Part shown: positions 1-7,225 of the stretch, one piece after another
Position numbering within the stretch: position 1 is the stretch's first letter
How the letters are laid out: each line of letters begins with the position of its first letter
NCBI RefSeq assembly: GCF_003112535.1
Contig: NZ_BEWA01000018.1
Location: 96,661-160,660 of the forward strand
DNA length: 64,000 bases
Reading direction: 5' to 3'
Source: Streptomyces rishiriensis
Lineage (GTDB): Bacteria > Actinomycetota > Actinomycetes > Streptomycetales > Streptomycetaceae
Program-made: the position numbers and the translations under genes
Notes under the pieces: generated by a model
Database searches by the model: none
Seen by the model: only the letters and a program-made list of their open reading frames with translations
What the model was told of the DNA's origin: nothing

Positions 1-1
1 C

Positions 2-1312
2 GCGGCCCTGGACGGCGCCCGGCAGGTGGTCCCGCTGTTCGTGCGCGACCGGGCCGTCGACCGCGCCGGGTTCGCCGCGCCGAACAGACTGGCGTTCCTC
101 GCCGACTGTCTGCGCGACCTCGACACGGGACTGCGCGAGCGGGGCGGCCGGCTCGTCGTGCGCTCGGGCGAGCTGGTGGAGCAGGTGTGCCGGGTGGCGG
201 CCGAGGCGGAGGCGGACGAGGTCCATCTGGCCTCCGACGTGAGCAGGCACGCGCGGCGGCGCGAGGACGGCCTGCGGCGCGCCCTGGAGGCGGAGGGCGT
301 ACGGCTGCATGTGCACGACGAGGTGACGACCGCCGTCGGTCCGGGCGCGCTCGCCCCGGCCACCTCGGACCACTTCGCCGTCTTCACGCCGTACTTCGGG
401 CACTGGTCGCGGGCACGGCTGCGTGAGCCGCTCGGCGCGCCCCGGACCGTGCCCGTCCCGGAGGGGGTCGGCTCCGAGGAGCTGCCCGCCCGCAAGGGCC
501 TGGCGGGGCTGTCGCCGGGTCTGGCGGCGGGGGGCGAGGAGGAGGGCCGCCGGCGGTTCGCCTCCTGGCTGCGGTCGGGCGTCGGCACGTACGAGGACGG
601 GCACGACGACCTGGCGGGCGACGTCACCTCCCGGCTGTCGCCCCATCTGCACTTCGGGACCCTCTCCGCGGTGGAGCTCGTGCACCGCACGCGCCAGGTG
701 GGCGGACCGGGCGCCGAGGCGTTCGTGCAGCAGCTGGCCTGGCGCGACTTCCATCGTCAGGTGCTCGCGGCCCGGCCCGGGGCGGCGAGCGCCGACTACC
801 GCACCAAGCACGACCGCTGGCGTTCGGAGCGCACGGCCCGCGCCGACGTCGAGGCGTGGCGGGAGGGCCGTACCGGCTACCCGCTGGTGGACGCGGCGAT
901 GCGGCAGCTGCGCCACGAGGGGTGGATGCACAACCGGGGCCGCCTGCTGACCGCGAGCTTCCTCGCCAAGACGCTGTACGTCGACTGGCGCATCGGCGCC
1001 CGGCACTTCCTGGAGCTGCTGGTCGACGGGGACGTGGCCAACAACCAGCTCAACTGGCAGTGGGTGGCGGGCACCGGCACCGACTCGCGGCCCAACCGGG
1101 TGCTGAACCCCGTCACCCAGGCGAAGCGGTTCGACCCGGACGGGGCGTACGTGCGGCGGTGGCTGCCGGAGCTGGCGGGCCTTTCGGCGCCCGAGGTGCA
1201 CGAGCCGTGGAAGCTCACCGGTACGGACCGCGCGGCGCTCGACTACCCGGACCCGGTCGTGACGCTCTCGGAGGGGCTGGCGCGGTTCAAGCGGGCGCGG
1301 GAACGCCCCTGA
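2..1312 (+). CDS. phr: Deoxyribodipyrimidine photolyase, 5' end outside window
   Basis: Light-dependent FAD enzyme that splits cyclobutane pyrimidine dimers in DNA. The frame is open from base 2, and codons upstream of the GTG at 26 (reading AALDGARQ) fit the photolyase N-terminal alpha/beta domain, so the start lies before the window; about 30 residues are missing. Visible are WRDFHRQVL, GYPLVDAAMRQL, GWMHNRGRLLTASFL, NNQLNWQWVAGTG and the class I signature TGTDSRPNRVLNP, which form the FAD and dimer-binding C-terminal domain. The stop is followed after 7 bp by the convergent LysR gene. Photolyase against cryptochrome rests on family similarity. The B12-type MerR gene 2 kb away could fit light control, but that is inference. 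Confidence 0.93.
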   Translation, partial: AALDGARQVVPLFVRDRAVDRAGFAAPNRLAFLADCLRDLDTGLRERGGRLVVRSGELVEQVCRVAAEAEADEVHLASDVSRHARRREDGLRRALEAEGVRLHVHDEVTTAVGPGALAPATSDHFAVFTPYFGHWSRARLREPLGAPRTVPVPEGVGSEELPARKGLAGLSPGLAAGGEEEGRRRFASWLRSGVGTYEDGHDDLAGDVTSRLSPHLHFGTLSAVELVHRTRQVGGPGAEAFVQQLAWRDFHRQVLAARPGAASADYRTKHDRWRSERTARADVEAWREGRTGYPLVDAAMRQLRHEGWMHNRGRLLTASFLAKTLYVDWRIGARHFLELLVDGDVANNQLNWQWVAGTGTDSRPNRVLNPVTQAKRFDPDGAYVRRWLPELAGLSAPEVHEPWKLTGTDRAALDYPDPVVTLSEGLARFKRARERP

Positions 1313-1319
1313 GCGCCCG

Positions 1320-2249
1320 TCACCACTGCGGGGCCACGCTCAGCAGGAGATCGCGCACCCGGGTCACGTCCCGGTTCGCCGCCGCCCCGGGCCGCTGGAC
1401 CAGGTACGCCGTGTTGATGGGCGGGTCCGGCGGCTCGTGGAGCGGGACGAGGGCGCCGGAGGCCAGTTCGCCGAGGCAGAGATAGCGGGGCAGCACCGTG
1501 ACGCCCGCGCCCGCCGCGGTCGCGGCCAGCACTCCGCGCAGATCGGGCACGGTCACCGCGGCGGAGCCCGACAGGCGCCGGCCGAACACGTGCCGCCAGT
1601 AGCGGCGCGCGATGGGCAGGTCCTCGGCGTACGTGATCAGCGGGACGCCGTGCAGCGCCGCCGGACCCTCGGCGGCCAACGGGCCCCGGAGCCGCTCGGC
1701 CCACGCCGGAGCCGCGACGAGGACGAACTCCTCGTCCGCCAGCGGGACCGCGTGCAGGGTACGGCCGCGGGGCCGGGTGGTGGCCACGACCAGGTCGTGC
1801 CGTCCCGCGCGCAGCTCCTCCAGCAGCGCGTCGGTCAGGCCGGTGGCGACGCGCAGCCGGACTCCCCCGGCCACCAGTGGCGCCAGGGCGGGGAGCGCCC
1901 GGGTGCACAGCAGTTCGGCCGGCCCGGCGAGGTGCACCGGGTCGGCCGGACCGGCCCGGCCCGCCGCCGGGTCCGGGTCGGCCACGACGGCGAGCTCGTC
2001 GAGCGGCGCGGACACACGGGCCGCCAGCTCGTCGGCGACGGCGGTCGGCGACACGCCGCGCGGGAGCCGCTCGAAGAGCTCGCGTCCGGTCTGCCGTTCC
2101 AGCGCCCGCATCTGCGTCGTCACGGTCGGCTGGGACAGCCTCAGCAGCTGCGCCGCGCCGGTGAACGAGCCGGAGCGGTACACGGCGAGGAAGGTGCGCA
2201 GCAGGTTCAGGTCCAGGGGGCCGGCGGGCCGGCCGTCGCTGTGTTCCAC
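1320..2249 (-). CDS. LysR family transcriptional regulator
   Basis: A 309-residue LysR-type regulator. The N-terminal winged helix (about residues 13-72) reads DLNLLRTFLAVYRSGSFTGA and then SQPTVTTQMRALE, the canonical LysR HTH; the rest is the periplasmic-binding-like effector domain, with the usual acidic and hydrophobic alternation and total length. It is transcribed divergently from the DJ-1/PfpI gene at 2407, the standard layout for a LysR regulator and its target. The 157-bp gap holds a near-palindrome of CCATAGGATC and GGATCCCTATGG half sites, a plausible operator. The effector is unknown. Confidence 0.9.
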   Translation of the reverse strand: MEHSDGRPAGPLDLNLLRTFLAVYRSGSFTGAAQLLRLSQPTVTTQMRALERQTGRELFERLPRGVSPTAVADELAARVSAPLDELAVVADPDPAAGRAGPADPVHLAGPAELLCTRALPALAPLVAGGVRLRVATGLTDALLEELRAGRHDLVVATTRPRGRTLHAVPLADEEFVLVAAPAWAERLRGPLAAEGPAALHGVPLITYAEDLPIARRYWRHVFGRRLSGSAAVTVPDLRGVLAATAAGAGVTVLPRYLCLGELASGALVPLHEPPDPPINTAYLVQRPGAAANRDVTRVRDLLLSVAPQW

Positions 2250-2271
2250 CGCGCCAGTATTCCTCCGCCGC

Positions 2272-2321
2272 CCATAGGATCGTCGATGTCGGGCATCGGA
2301 ATCCTCATTGGATCCCTATGG
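2272..2321. promoter_or_regulatory. Inverted repeat, candidate LysR operator
   Basis: CCATAGGATC (2272-2281) and GGATCCCTATGG (2310-2321) are inverted copies in the divergent gap between the LysR gene and the DJ-1/PfpI gene. Two spaced half sites between a LysR gene and its divergent neighbour are typical of LysR control regions. Binding is inferred. Confidence 0.45.
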
Positions 2322-2406
2322 CTCGACCGCCTAGGTTCGCTCAGGCACCCATGCGTCGGCGGTCCGCGGAGCGGAGCGTCGGCGCCGACACTCTCGGAGA
2401 TCACTC

Positions 2407-3102
2407 ATGGCCAAGATTCTTTTCGTGCTGACCGGCGCCGACCACTGGACGCTCGCCGACGGCACGCAGCACCCCACGGGCTTCTGGGCCGAGGAAGCCG
2501 TCGCCCCCTACGAGGCGTTCCGGGCGGCGGGCCACGAGGTCGTCGTCGCCACCCCCGGCGGCGTCGTGCCCACCGTGGACAAGGGCAGCCTGGCCGCGGA
2601 GGTCAACGGCGGGCAGGAGGGCGCCGACCGGGTCGCCGCGGTGCTGGCCGGCATGACGGAGCTGCAGCGGCCGCTGCGCCTGGAGGACGTGGACCTCGGC
2701 GACTACGCGGCCGTCTTCTACCCGGGCGGCCACGGCCCGATGGAGGACCTGGCGGTCGACGCCGTGTCCGGCCGTCTCCTCACCGACGCCCTGGCCTCGG
2801 GCAGGCCGCTGGGCGTCGTCTGCCACGGCCCCGCGGCGCTGCTCGCCGCGGTCGCCGAGGACGGCTCCAACGCGTTCGCCGGCTACCGGATCGCGGCGTT
2901 CACCAACGCCGAGGAGCACCAGGCCGGTCTGGGCGACAAGGCGAAGTGGCTGCTTCAGGACCGGCTCACCGAGGCGGGCGTCGACGTGCGGGTCGGCGAG
3001 CCCTGGGCGCCGCACGTGGTCGTCGACCGCAACCTCGTCACGGGCCAGAACCCCGCCTCCTCGGCCCCGCTCGCCACGGAACTGCTGAAGAAGCTGCACT
3101 GA
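2407..3102 (+). CDS. DJ-1/PfpI (Hsp31-like) type 1 glutamine amidotransferase-fold protein
   Basis: A 231-residue protein of the DJ-1/PfpI superfamily, large enough for the Hsp31/YhbO-like branch (glyoxalase III, chaperone or deglycase activities are reported for relatives). The nucleophile elbow is at VVCHGPAALL (about residue 140), with the supporting acidic site near FYPGGHGPMEDL. A C-terminal GQNPASSAPLATELL is typical of the family. The ATG at 2407 follows GGAGATCACTC. It is probably controlled by the divergent LysR regulator. A GC-rich hairpin directly follows the stop. The exact substrate cannot be read from sequence. Confidence 0.88.
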   Translation: MAKILFVLTGADHWTLADGTQHPTGFWAEEAVAPYEAFRAAGHEVVVATPGGVVPTVDKGSLAAEVNGGQEGADRVAAVLAGMTELQRPLRLEDVDLGDYAAVFYPGGHGPMEDLAVDAVSGRLLTDALASGRPLGVVCHGPAALLAAVAEDGSNAFAGYRIAAFTNAEEHQAGLGDKAKWLLQDRLTEAGVDVRVGEPWAPHVVVDRNLVTGQNPASSAPLATELLKKLH

Positions 3103-3105
3103 ACC

Positions 3106-3126
3106 GGGCGTCCGCACCGGACGCCC
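3106..3126 (+). terminator. Short GC hairpin after the DJ-1/PfpI gene
   Basis: GGGCGTCCG, loop CAC, then CGGACGCCC, a perfect 9-bp stem beginning 4 bases after the stop codon. There is no T tract, as is usual for Streptomyces terminators. Confidence 0.6.
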
Positions 3127-3134
3127 CCGCCTGC

Positions 3135-3187
3135 TCCGCCGCCCGCGCCGCGTCCGCCGCCCGCGCCGCGTCCGCCGACCGCGTCCG
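3135..3187. repeat. Short GC-rich tandem repeat
   Basis: An 18-bp unit, TCCGCCGCCCGCGCCGCG, occurs twice perfectly (3135-3152, 3153-3170) and a third time partially, between the DJ-1/PfpI hairpin and the end of the MerR gene. Probably slippage in non-coding spacer. Confidence 0.7.
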
Positions 3188-3217
3188 AGCCTCGGCGCTC
3201 GGTCCCGCGGCCGCGTC

Positions 3218-4195
3218 TCACGCCGTGCCGTGACCCTGTGCGCCGGCCAGCAGCGTCAGCGCTTCGCTCAGGCCCGTGGGCCGGGGCAGGCCCGGTGCGG
3301 GGCGGCCGGCCCAGCCGGCGCCCCCGAGCACCACGGTCGGGGCCCGCCGGGCTCCGGTGACGCCCCAGCGGGTGTCCGCGAGATGCCTGGCCAGGGGCAG
3401 GCTTGCGGTGGAGCGCGTCTGCGACCACAGCACCACGGCGACCGGGCCCAGCCGCCGCACGGCCGCGGTCAGCGCCTCGGCCGGCACGGCGGCTCCGAAC
3501 ATCCGCGTCGGGACGCCGAGTTGGAGGAGGCCCGCGTTGAGTGCCTCCAAGGGCAGGCTGTGCTGTTCGCCCGGCACGCAGGCCAGCAGCACCGGCCCGG
3601 GCCCTCCCTCCCGGCCGCCCTTCACGACGGCGTGGGGCGCCCGGCGCAACGCGGTGGAGACCTGCCAGGACAGCAGGTGCTCGACCTCGACGTACCGGTC
3701 GCCGGACGAGGCCCACTTACGGCCCACGGCGTGCAGGGTCGGGACCATCACCTCCTGCCAGGCGACGGCGAGCCCGTGCCGGTCCACGGCCGCTTCCAGC
3801 CGCTCCGCGACGGCCGGCGCGTCGAGGCGCACGGCCGCGCGGGCCAGGCCACGGCACTCCTGACGAACGTCGCCGCCGCCGAGCGCGGGAGCGCCGGGCG
3901 TACCCGTCCGTTCGGGGACCGCGTCCTCGGCTTCCGCGGCCGGCCGGAGCACCGCGTCCTTCGCCGCGCGGGCCGCGTCCGCGGGCGGCACGCCGGACGA
4001 GGTGAGCCGGCACATCGCCTCCAGCACCGCCACGTCGCTCGGCTGCCAGCGCCGGTGCCGGCCGTCCGCGCGCACGGCGGGCCCGATGCCGTACCGCCGG
4101 TCCCACGAACGCAGGGTGGTGGGCGCCACGCCGAGCCGGTGGGCCAGCGCCCCCGTGGTCAGACCGGCGTCATCGGGACTCGGCGACTCGCTCAC
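3218..4195 (-). CDS. MerR family regulator with B12-binding domain (CarH/LitR-like)
   Basis: A 325-residue regulator. Residues about 11-75 form a MerR HTH (TTGALAHRLGVAPTTLRSWDRRYG, given here as the start of the helix region, continues GIGP). The C-terminal half matches the B12-binding fold of CarH/LitR photoreceptors: WASSGDRYVEVEHLLSW resembles the W-x9-EH cap motif with one extra residue, and CVPGEQHSLPLEAL carries the histidine that in relatives ligates cobalamin. The GTG at 4195 was chosen because the MerR domain follows at once; an in-frame ATG at 4285 would add 30 low-complexity residues. In relatives adenosylcobalamin senses light. Light or cobalamin sensing here is inference. Confidence 0.82.
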   Translation of the reverse strand: MSESPSPDDAGLTTGALAHRLGVAPTTLRSWDRRYGIGPAVRADGRHRRWQPSDVAVLEAMCRLTSSGVPPADAARAAKDAVLRPAAEAEDAVPERTGTPGAPALGGGDVRQECRGLARAAVRLDAPAVAERLEAAVDRHGLAVAWQEVMVPTLHAVGRKWASSGDRYVEVEHLLSWQVSTALRRAPHAVVKGGREGGPGPVLLACVPGEQHSLPLEALNAGLLQLGVPTRMFGAAVPAEALTAAVRRLGPVAVVLWSQTRSTASLPLARHLADTRWGVTGARRAPTVVLGGAGWAGRPAPGLPRPTGLSEALTLLAGAQGHGTA

Positions 4196-4375
4196 GACGC
4201 CACGATACGACGCAGAAGCGACGCGTGGTGAACCGGCCGGCGCAGGACCCGGGAGGCCGGATCGGTCGGCGCGAGCTCTACACATAAAGGATTAATAAGA
4301 GCACAATGGGCGTGCGCGGCGATTACCGCACACCGCACCGAAGCGGTCGGCCCTGAGAGTCAAAGGAGACGGATC

Positions 4376-4822
4376 ATGGCCAACGTCTCGCCCACCAGAG
4401 GCGACATGTCGACGCACCCCGACGTTCACGAGATGCGGGCGCGTTACGCCCGCATGCTCGGCGGTCGTGATGTGGCACTCGTGGACGGACCGGTGTTCCT
4501 GCTCGGTCTGTACTGCGCGGTGTCCCCCTGGGTACTCCACTACGCCACCGGCCAGCCCGCCCTCGTCACCCACAACCTGATCGTCGGCATCGCGATCGCC
4601 CTGCTGGGCCTCGGCTTCACCGCTGCTCCCGCGCGGATGTACGGCCTGAGCTGGGCCATGTGCGCGGCGGGCATCTGGATGATCGTCGCACCGTGGATCG
4701 TCGGCGACCATCCGGACGCCGGCGTCGCGGTCAACAACATCGTCATCGGCGCACTGGCCCTGCTCCTCGGGCTGATGTGCATCGCCACGGCGGCGCGGAG
4801 CACCCGCACCCCCACCCCGTAG
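4376..4822 (+). CDS. SPW repeat membrane protein
   Basis: A small integral membrane protein of 148 residues with two SPW motifs, SPWVLHY (about residue 47) and APWIVGDH (about 103), each beside a hydrophobic helix. Four transmembrane segments are visible: VFLLGLYCAVS, LIVGIAIALLGLGF, MCAAGIWMIVAP and IVIGALALLLGLMCIA. Function is unknown for the family. The start has a strong Shine-Dalgarno, AAAGGAG, 10 bases upstream. It is followed in the same direction by another small stress-type membrane gene, suggesting a stress-linked pair. Confidence 0.88.
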   Translation: MANVSPTRGDMSTHPDVHEMRARYARMLGGRDVALVDGPVFLLGLYCAVSPWVLHYATGQPALVTHNLIVGIAIALLGLGFTAAPARMYGLSWAMCAAGIWMIVAPWIVGDHPDAGVAVNNIVIGALALLLGLMCIATAARSTRTPTP

Positions 4823-5013
4823 TCCCTTCCGGCACCCGGGAGCACGGCCGGGCCGACCGGCGGACACAGGTCGCCCCGGCCGTCACACGTCGTCCCCGCC
4901 GTCGCGGCGCCCGTCCCCGCCGGGGCGGACGCCGCCAAGCGGAACGGACTGTCCCACCGCCCCGCGGGCACACATAGGTCAACGGGCTCTCACGGAGAAG
5001 CGGAGGGGCGGAG

Positions 5014-5280
5014 ATGGAGATCGACGGCCTCATCAGTGCCATCTTCATCGGCATCGTCATCGGTGTGCTCGGGCGGCTCGTCGTCCCGGGACGCCAGCGC
5101 ATCGGCGTGCTGTGGACGATCGCGGTCGGCATCGTGGCGGCGCTGATCGGCTCGCTGCTCGCCGCGGGCCTCGGGGTGGACGACACGAAGGGCGTCGACT
5201 GGATCGAGTGGCTCATCCAGATCGGGCTGGCCGCGGTGGGCGTCGCCGCACTGGACCGGGCGAAGTCGCGACGACGCTGA
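5014..5280 (+). CDS. GlsB/YeaQ/YmgE family stress response membrane protein
   Basis: An 88-residue membrane protein of the transglycosylase-associated/GlsB family. It has three hydrophobic segments: LISAIFIGIVIGVLGRLVVPG with the family's G-R-x-x-x-P-G turn, LWTIAVGIVAALIGSLLA, and LIQIGLAAVGVAAL before a basic tail. Relatives are induced by envelope or general stress; biochemistry is unknown. GGAGGGGCGGAG precedes the ATG. It lies 191 bp after the SPW gene. Confidence 0.88.
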   Translation: MEIDGLISAIFIGIVIGVLGRLVVPGRQRIGVLWTIAVGIVAALIGSLLAAGLGVDDTKGVDWIEWLIQIGLAAVGVAALDRAKSRRR

Positions 5281-5305
5281 CGCACGGCGCCCGGCACGAC
5301 GGGCG

Positions 5306-6082
5306 TCAGTGCGCGTAGACGTACGGCGTCGTCGTGCTCAGCGCGCGGAAGCCGAGCCGTTCCAGGATGGGGCGGCTCTGGTCGGAGGCGTCGACCTGCA
5401 GGTACCGGTAGCCGCGCTCGGCGGCGATGCGGGCGCGGTGGGCGATCAGCGCACGGTAGAGACCTCGGCCGCGCCAGCCCTCGACGGTGCCGCCGCCCCA
5501 CAGCCCGGCGAACCCGGTGCCCGGCAGGAGTTCCATCCGCGCCGAGCTCACCGGCACGTCCCCGGCCAGCGCGACCAGGGCGACGAGTTCGCCGGGGTCG
5601 CGGGCGAGGCGGGCGTGCAGGAGGTCGCGCAGCCAGGAACCGTCACGGCCGAAGGCCTTCTCGTTCGCCTCGACCATGAGCTCGACGCCCGCCCGGTCCG
5701 TGACCGGGACGATGCGGACGCCCTCGGGCGGTGCGACGTCGAGGAGCTGGTCGCTCGTCTCGCCGACCATGAGCGTCTCCTCCTGGTCGGGCGTGAACCC
5801 GGCCGCGACGAGCCGCCGCCCGAGGTCGGCCGGACGGTCGTGCCCGTACAGCTTCCACTCGAACTCGTGGCCGAGGCGGCCGAAGCAGGCGATCTGCTCG
5901 GCGATGGCCGCGTCCGCGTCGGCCGCGCTCAGGTCCGACCACAGGACGCCGCTCCAGCCCCCGTGGCCGCCGATGTGCCGGACCACCCTCCCCGCCTTCT
6001 CGACCCGGGCGTCGGAGCTCTCGGGGCGCGCGCCTTCACGCATCTCCCGGTCGTACAGGGCGAGTACCGCGGCATGATCCAT
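5306..6082 (-). CDS. GNAT family N-acetyltransferase
   Basis: A 258-residue acetyltransferase. The acetyl-CoA signature is GWRGRGLYRALIAHRARIAAERGYRYLQVDAS, quoted here as GWRGRGLYRALIAH (about residue 190) followed by the motif-B strand and RPILERLGFRAL. The N-terminal half is less conserved, as in tandem-GNAT-like proteins. The ATG at 6082 (MDHAAVLAL) is preferred over the longer in-frame start at 6118 because GGAG lies 8 bases upstream and the extension is non-conserved. The substrate is unknown. It is convergent with the GlsB gene. Confidence 0.85.
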   Translation of the reverse strand: MDHAAVLALYDREMREGARPESSDARVEKAGRVVRHIGGHGGWSGVLWSDLSAADADAAIAEQIACFGRLGHEFEWKLYGHDRPADLGRRLVAAGFTPDQEETLMVGETSDQLLDVAPPEGVRIVPVTDRAGVELMVEANEKAFGRDGSWLRDLLHARLARDPGELVALVALAGDVPVSSARMELLPGTGFAGLWGGGTVEGWRGRGLYRALIAHRARIAAERGYRYLQVDASDQSRPILERLGFRALSTTTPYVYAH

Positions 6083-6209
6083 ACGCCCACTCCAGCACCT
6101 GTGCGCGCCCCCGCACAACGCAATTAGCGGCGGGTCCTCCCCGGCCGTCGCGCGCGGCCGCGGGCCCCGGCCCGACGGGGTCTGCGGCTCGTCCGCCCGT
6201 CGGCGCCGC

Positions 6210-6905
6210 TCAGCGCTCGGCGCTCGGGCGGAACCTCCGATACAGCAGCGCCCCGCCGAGCACCAGGGCGGCGCCGCCGCCGAGGGCGGGCAGGGTGGCG
6301 TCGGCTCCCGTGCGGGCGAGCGCGGCGACGGGAGCCACGGCCTGCGGGGCGAGGGCGAGCGCGGGGGCCGGGGGCTCGGCCCGCGGGCCCGGGTGCTGGG
6401 ACTGCGACGGCGGGTCGTGCCGGACCGGCGGCCGCACCGCGGGCGCGGAGGGCTCCACGGGCTCCTCGCCGGGGGCGTTGACGGACTCGTTGCCGAAGGC
6501 CGGGTCGGCGATGCCGACGACGTTCACGCTGTTGCCGCCGACGTTCACCGGGAGGTGCACCGGCAGCTGGACCCCGTTGCCGGAGACGACGCCCGGGGAG
6601 TCCTTCGCGCTCCCCTCGGCGGCGGCGCCGGACGGGGCACGGTGCGCGCCGTGCGCGGCGGCCGTGCCCACGTCGGCGCAGGTGTTGCCCGCGGCGGGGT
6701 TCAGCACGCCCACCACGTTCACCGTGTTCCCGCACAGGTTCACCGGGAGGTGCACGGGCAGCTGCACGCCGTTGCCGGAGATCAGCCCGGGCGAGCCCGC
6801 CGCGGAACCGTTCGCCGTGGAGTCGGCGTGTGCGGGCAGTGCCACGGCCATCGCGCCGGACACCGCGGCGACGGCCATCACACCGGTTCGGGTAACCCGT
6901 CTCAT
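6210..6905 (-). CDS. Long chaplin, two chaplin domains and LAXTG sortase signal
   Basis: A secreted, cell-wall-anchored amyloid surface protein of aerial hyphae and spores, 231 residues. Order: signal peptide (residues 1-28, ending LPAHA-DST); chaplin domain 1 (about 35-75, GSPGLISGNGVQLPVHLPVN, then LCGNTV and GNTC); linker; chaplin domain 2 (about 100-140, DSPGVVSGNGVQLPVHLPVN, then VGGNSV and GNES); a Pro/Ala-rich wall spacer; the class E sortase signal LARTG; a hydrophobic helix; and the tail YRRFRPSAER. Domain 1 has the two cysteines expected in chaplins, domain 2 has neither. ChpA-C-type architecture. The start follows an AAGGCAGGGACCCC leader. Confidence 0.93.
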   Translation of the reverse strand: MRRVTRTGVMAVAAVSGAMAVALPAHADSTANGSAAGSPGLISGNGVQLPVHLPVNLCGNTVNVVGVLNPAAGNTCADVGTAAAHGAHRAPSGAAAEGSAKDSPGVVSGNGVQLPVHLPVNVGGNSVNVVGIADPAFGNESVNAPGEEPVEPSAPAVRPPVRHDPPSQSQHPGPRAEPPAPALALAPQAVAPVAALARTGADATLPALGGGAALVLGGALLYRRFRPSAER

Positions 6906-7225
6906 GGGGTCCCTGCCTTCCAGACATGAGTCGCGGGCACTCGCCCGCACCGGGTAGAACTGCCGGCGGACCGCCCGGGTTATGCCTGAGCGCCCTTTCA
7001 CCCGGTCGGACGTCACCGCCGTCGAACCGGCGCCGAACCCGCCGCGCGGGCGCCCGGACGTGCGGGCCGCGTGAGCCGGACGGCTCACGCGGCCCGCCCG
7101 CACGCCGGTCACCGGCGAGGCGGGCGGGCAGGGCTCCACCGCCCGGAGGCGGGTCGCCGGACGGCCGCTTATCGTGAGCGAGGACGCCGTCCCCCGGACC
7201 GCTGCGGGCGTCCCTGGAGGCATTG
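6906..7225. other. Divergent intergenic region with central hairpin
   Basis: A 320-bp gap between the chaplin gene (leftward) and the secreted peptidase gene (rightward). No convincing ORF is seen. It must hold both promoters. Its main structure is the strong hairpin at 7062-7097, described separately. Confidence 0.6.
7062..7097. terminator. Perfect 16-bp hairpin between divergent genes
   Basis: GCGGGCCGCGTGAGCC (7062-7077), loop GGAC, then GGCTCACGCGGCCCGC (7082-7097): a perfect 16-bp stem with a 4-base loop. It has the form of a Streptomyces terminator, yet both neighbouring genes read away from it. It may block read-through between divergent units, end an unannotated transcript, or act in a 5' leader. 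Confidence 0.55.
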
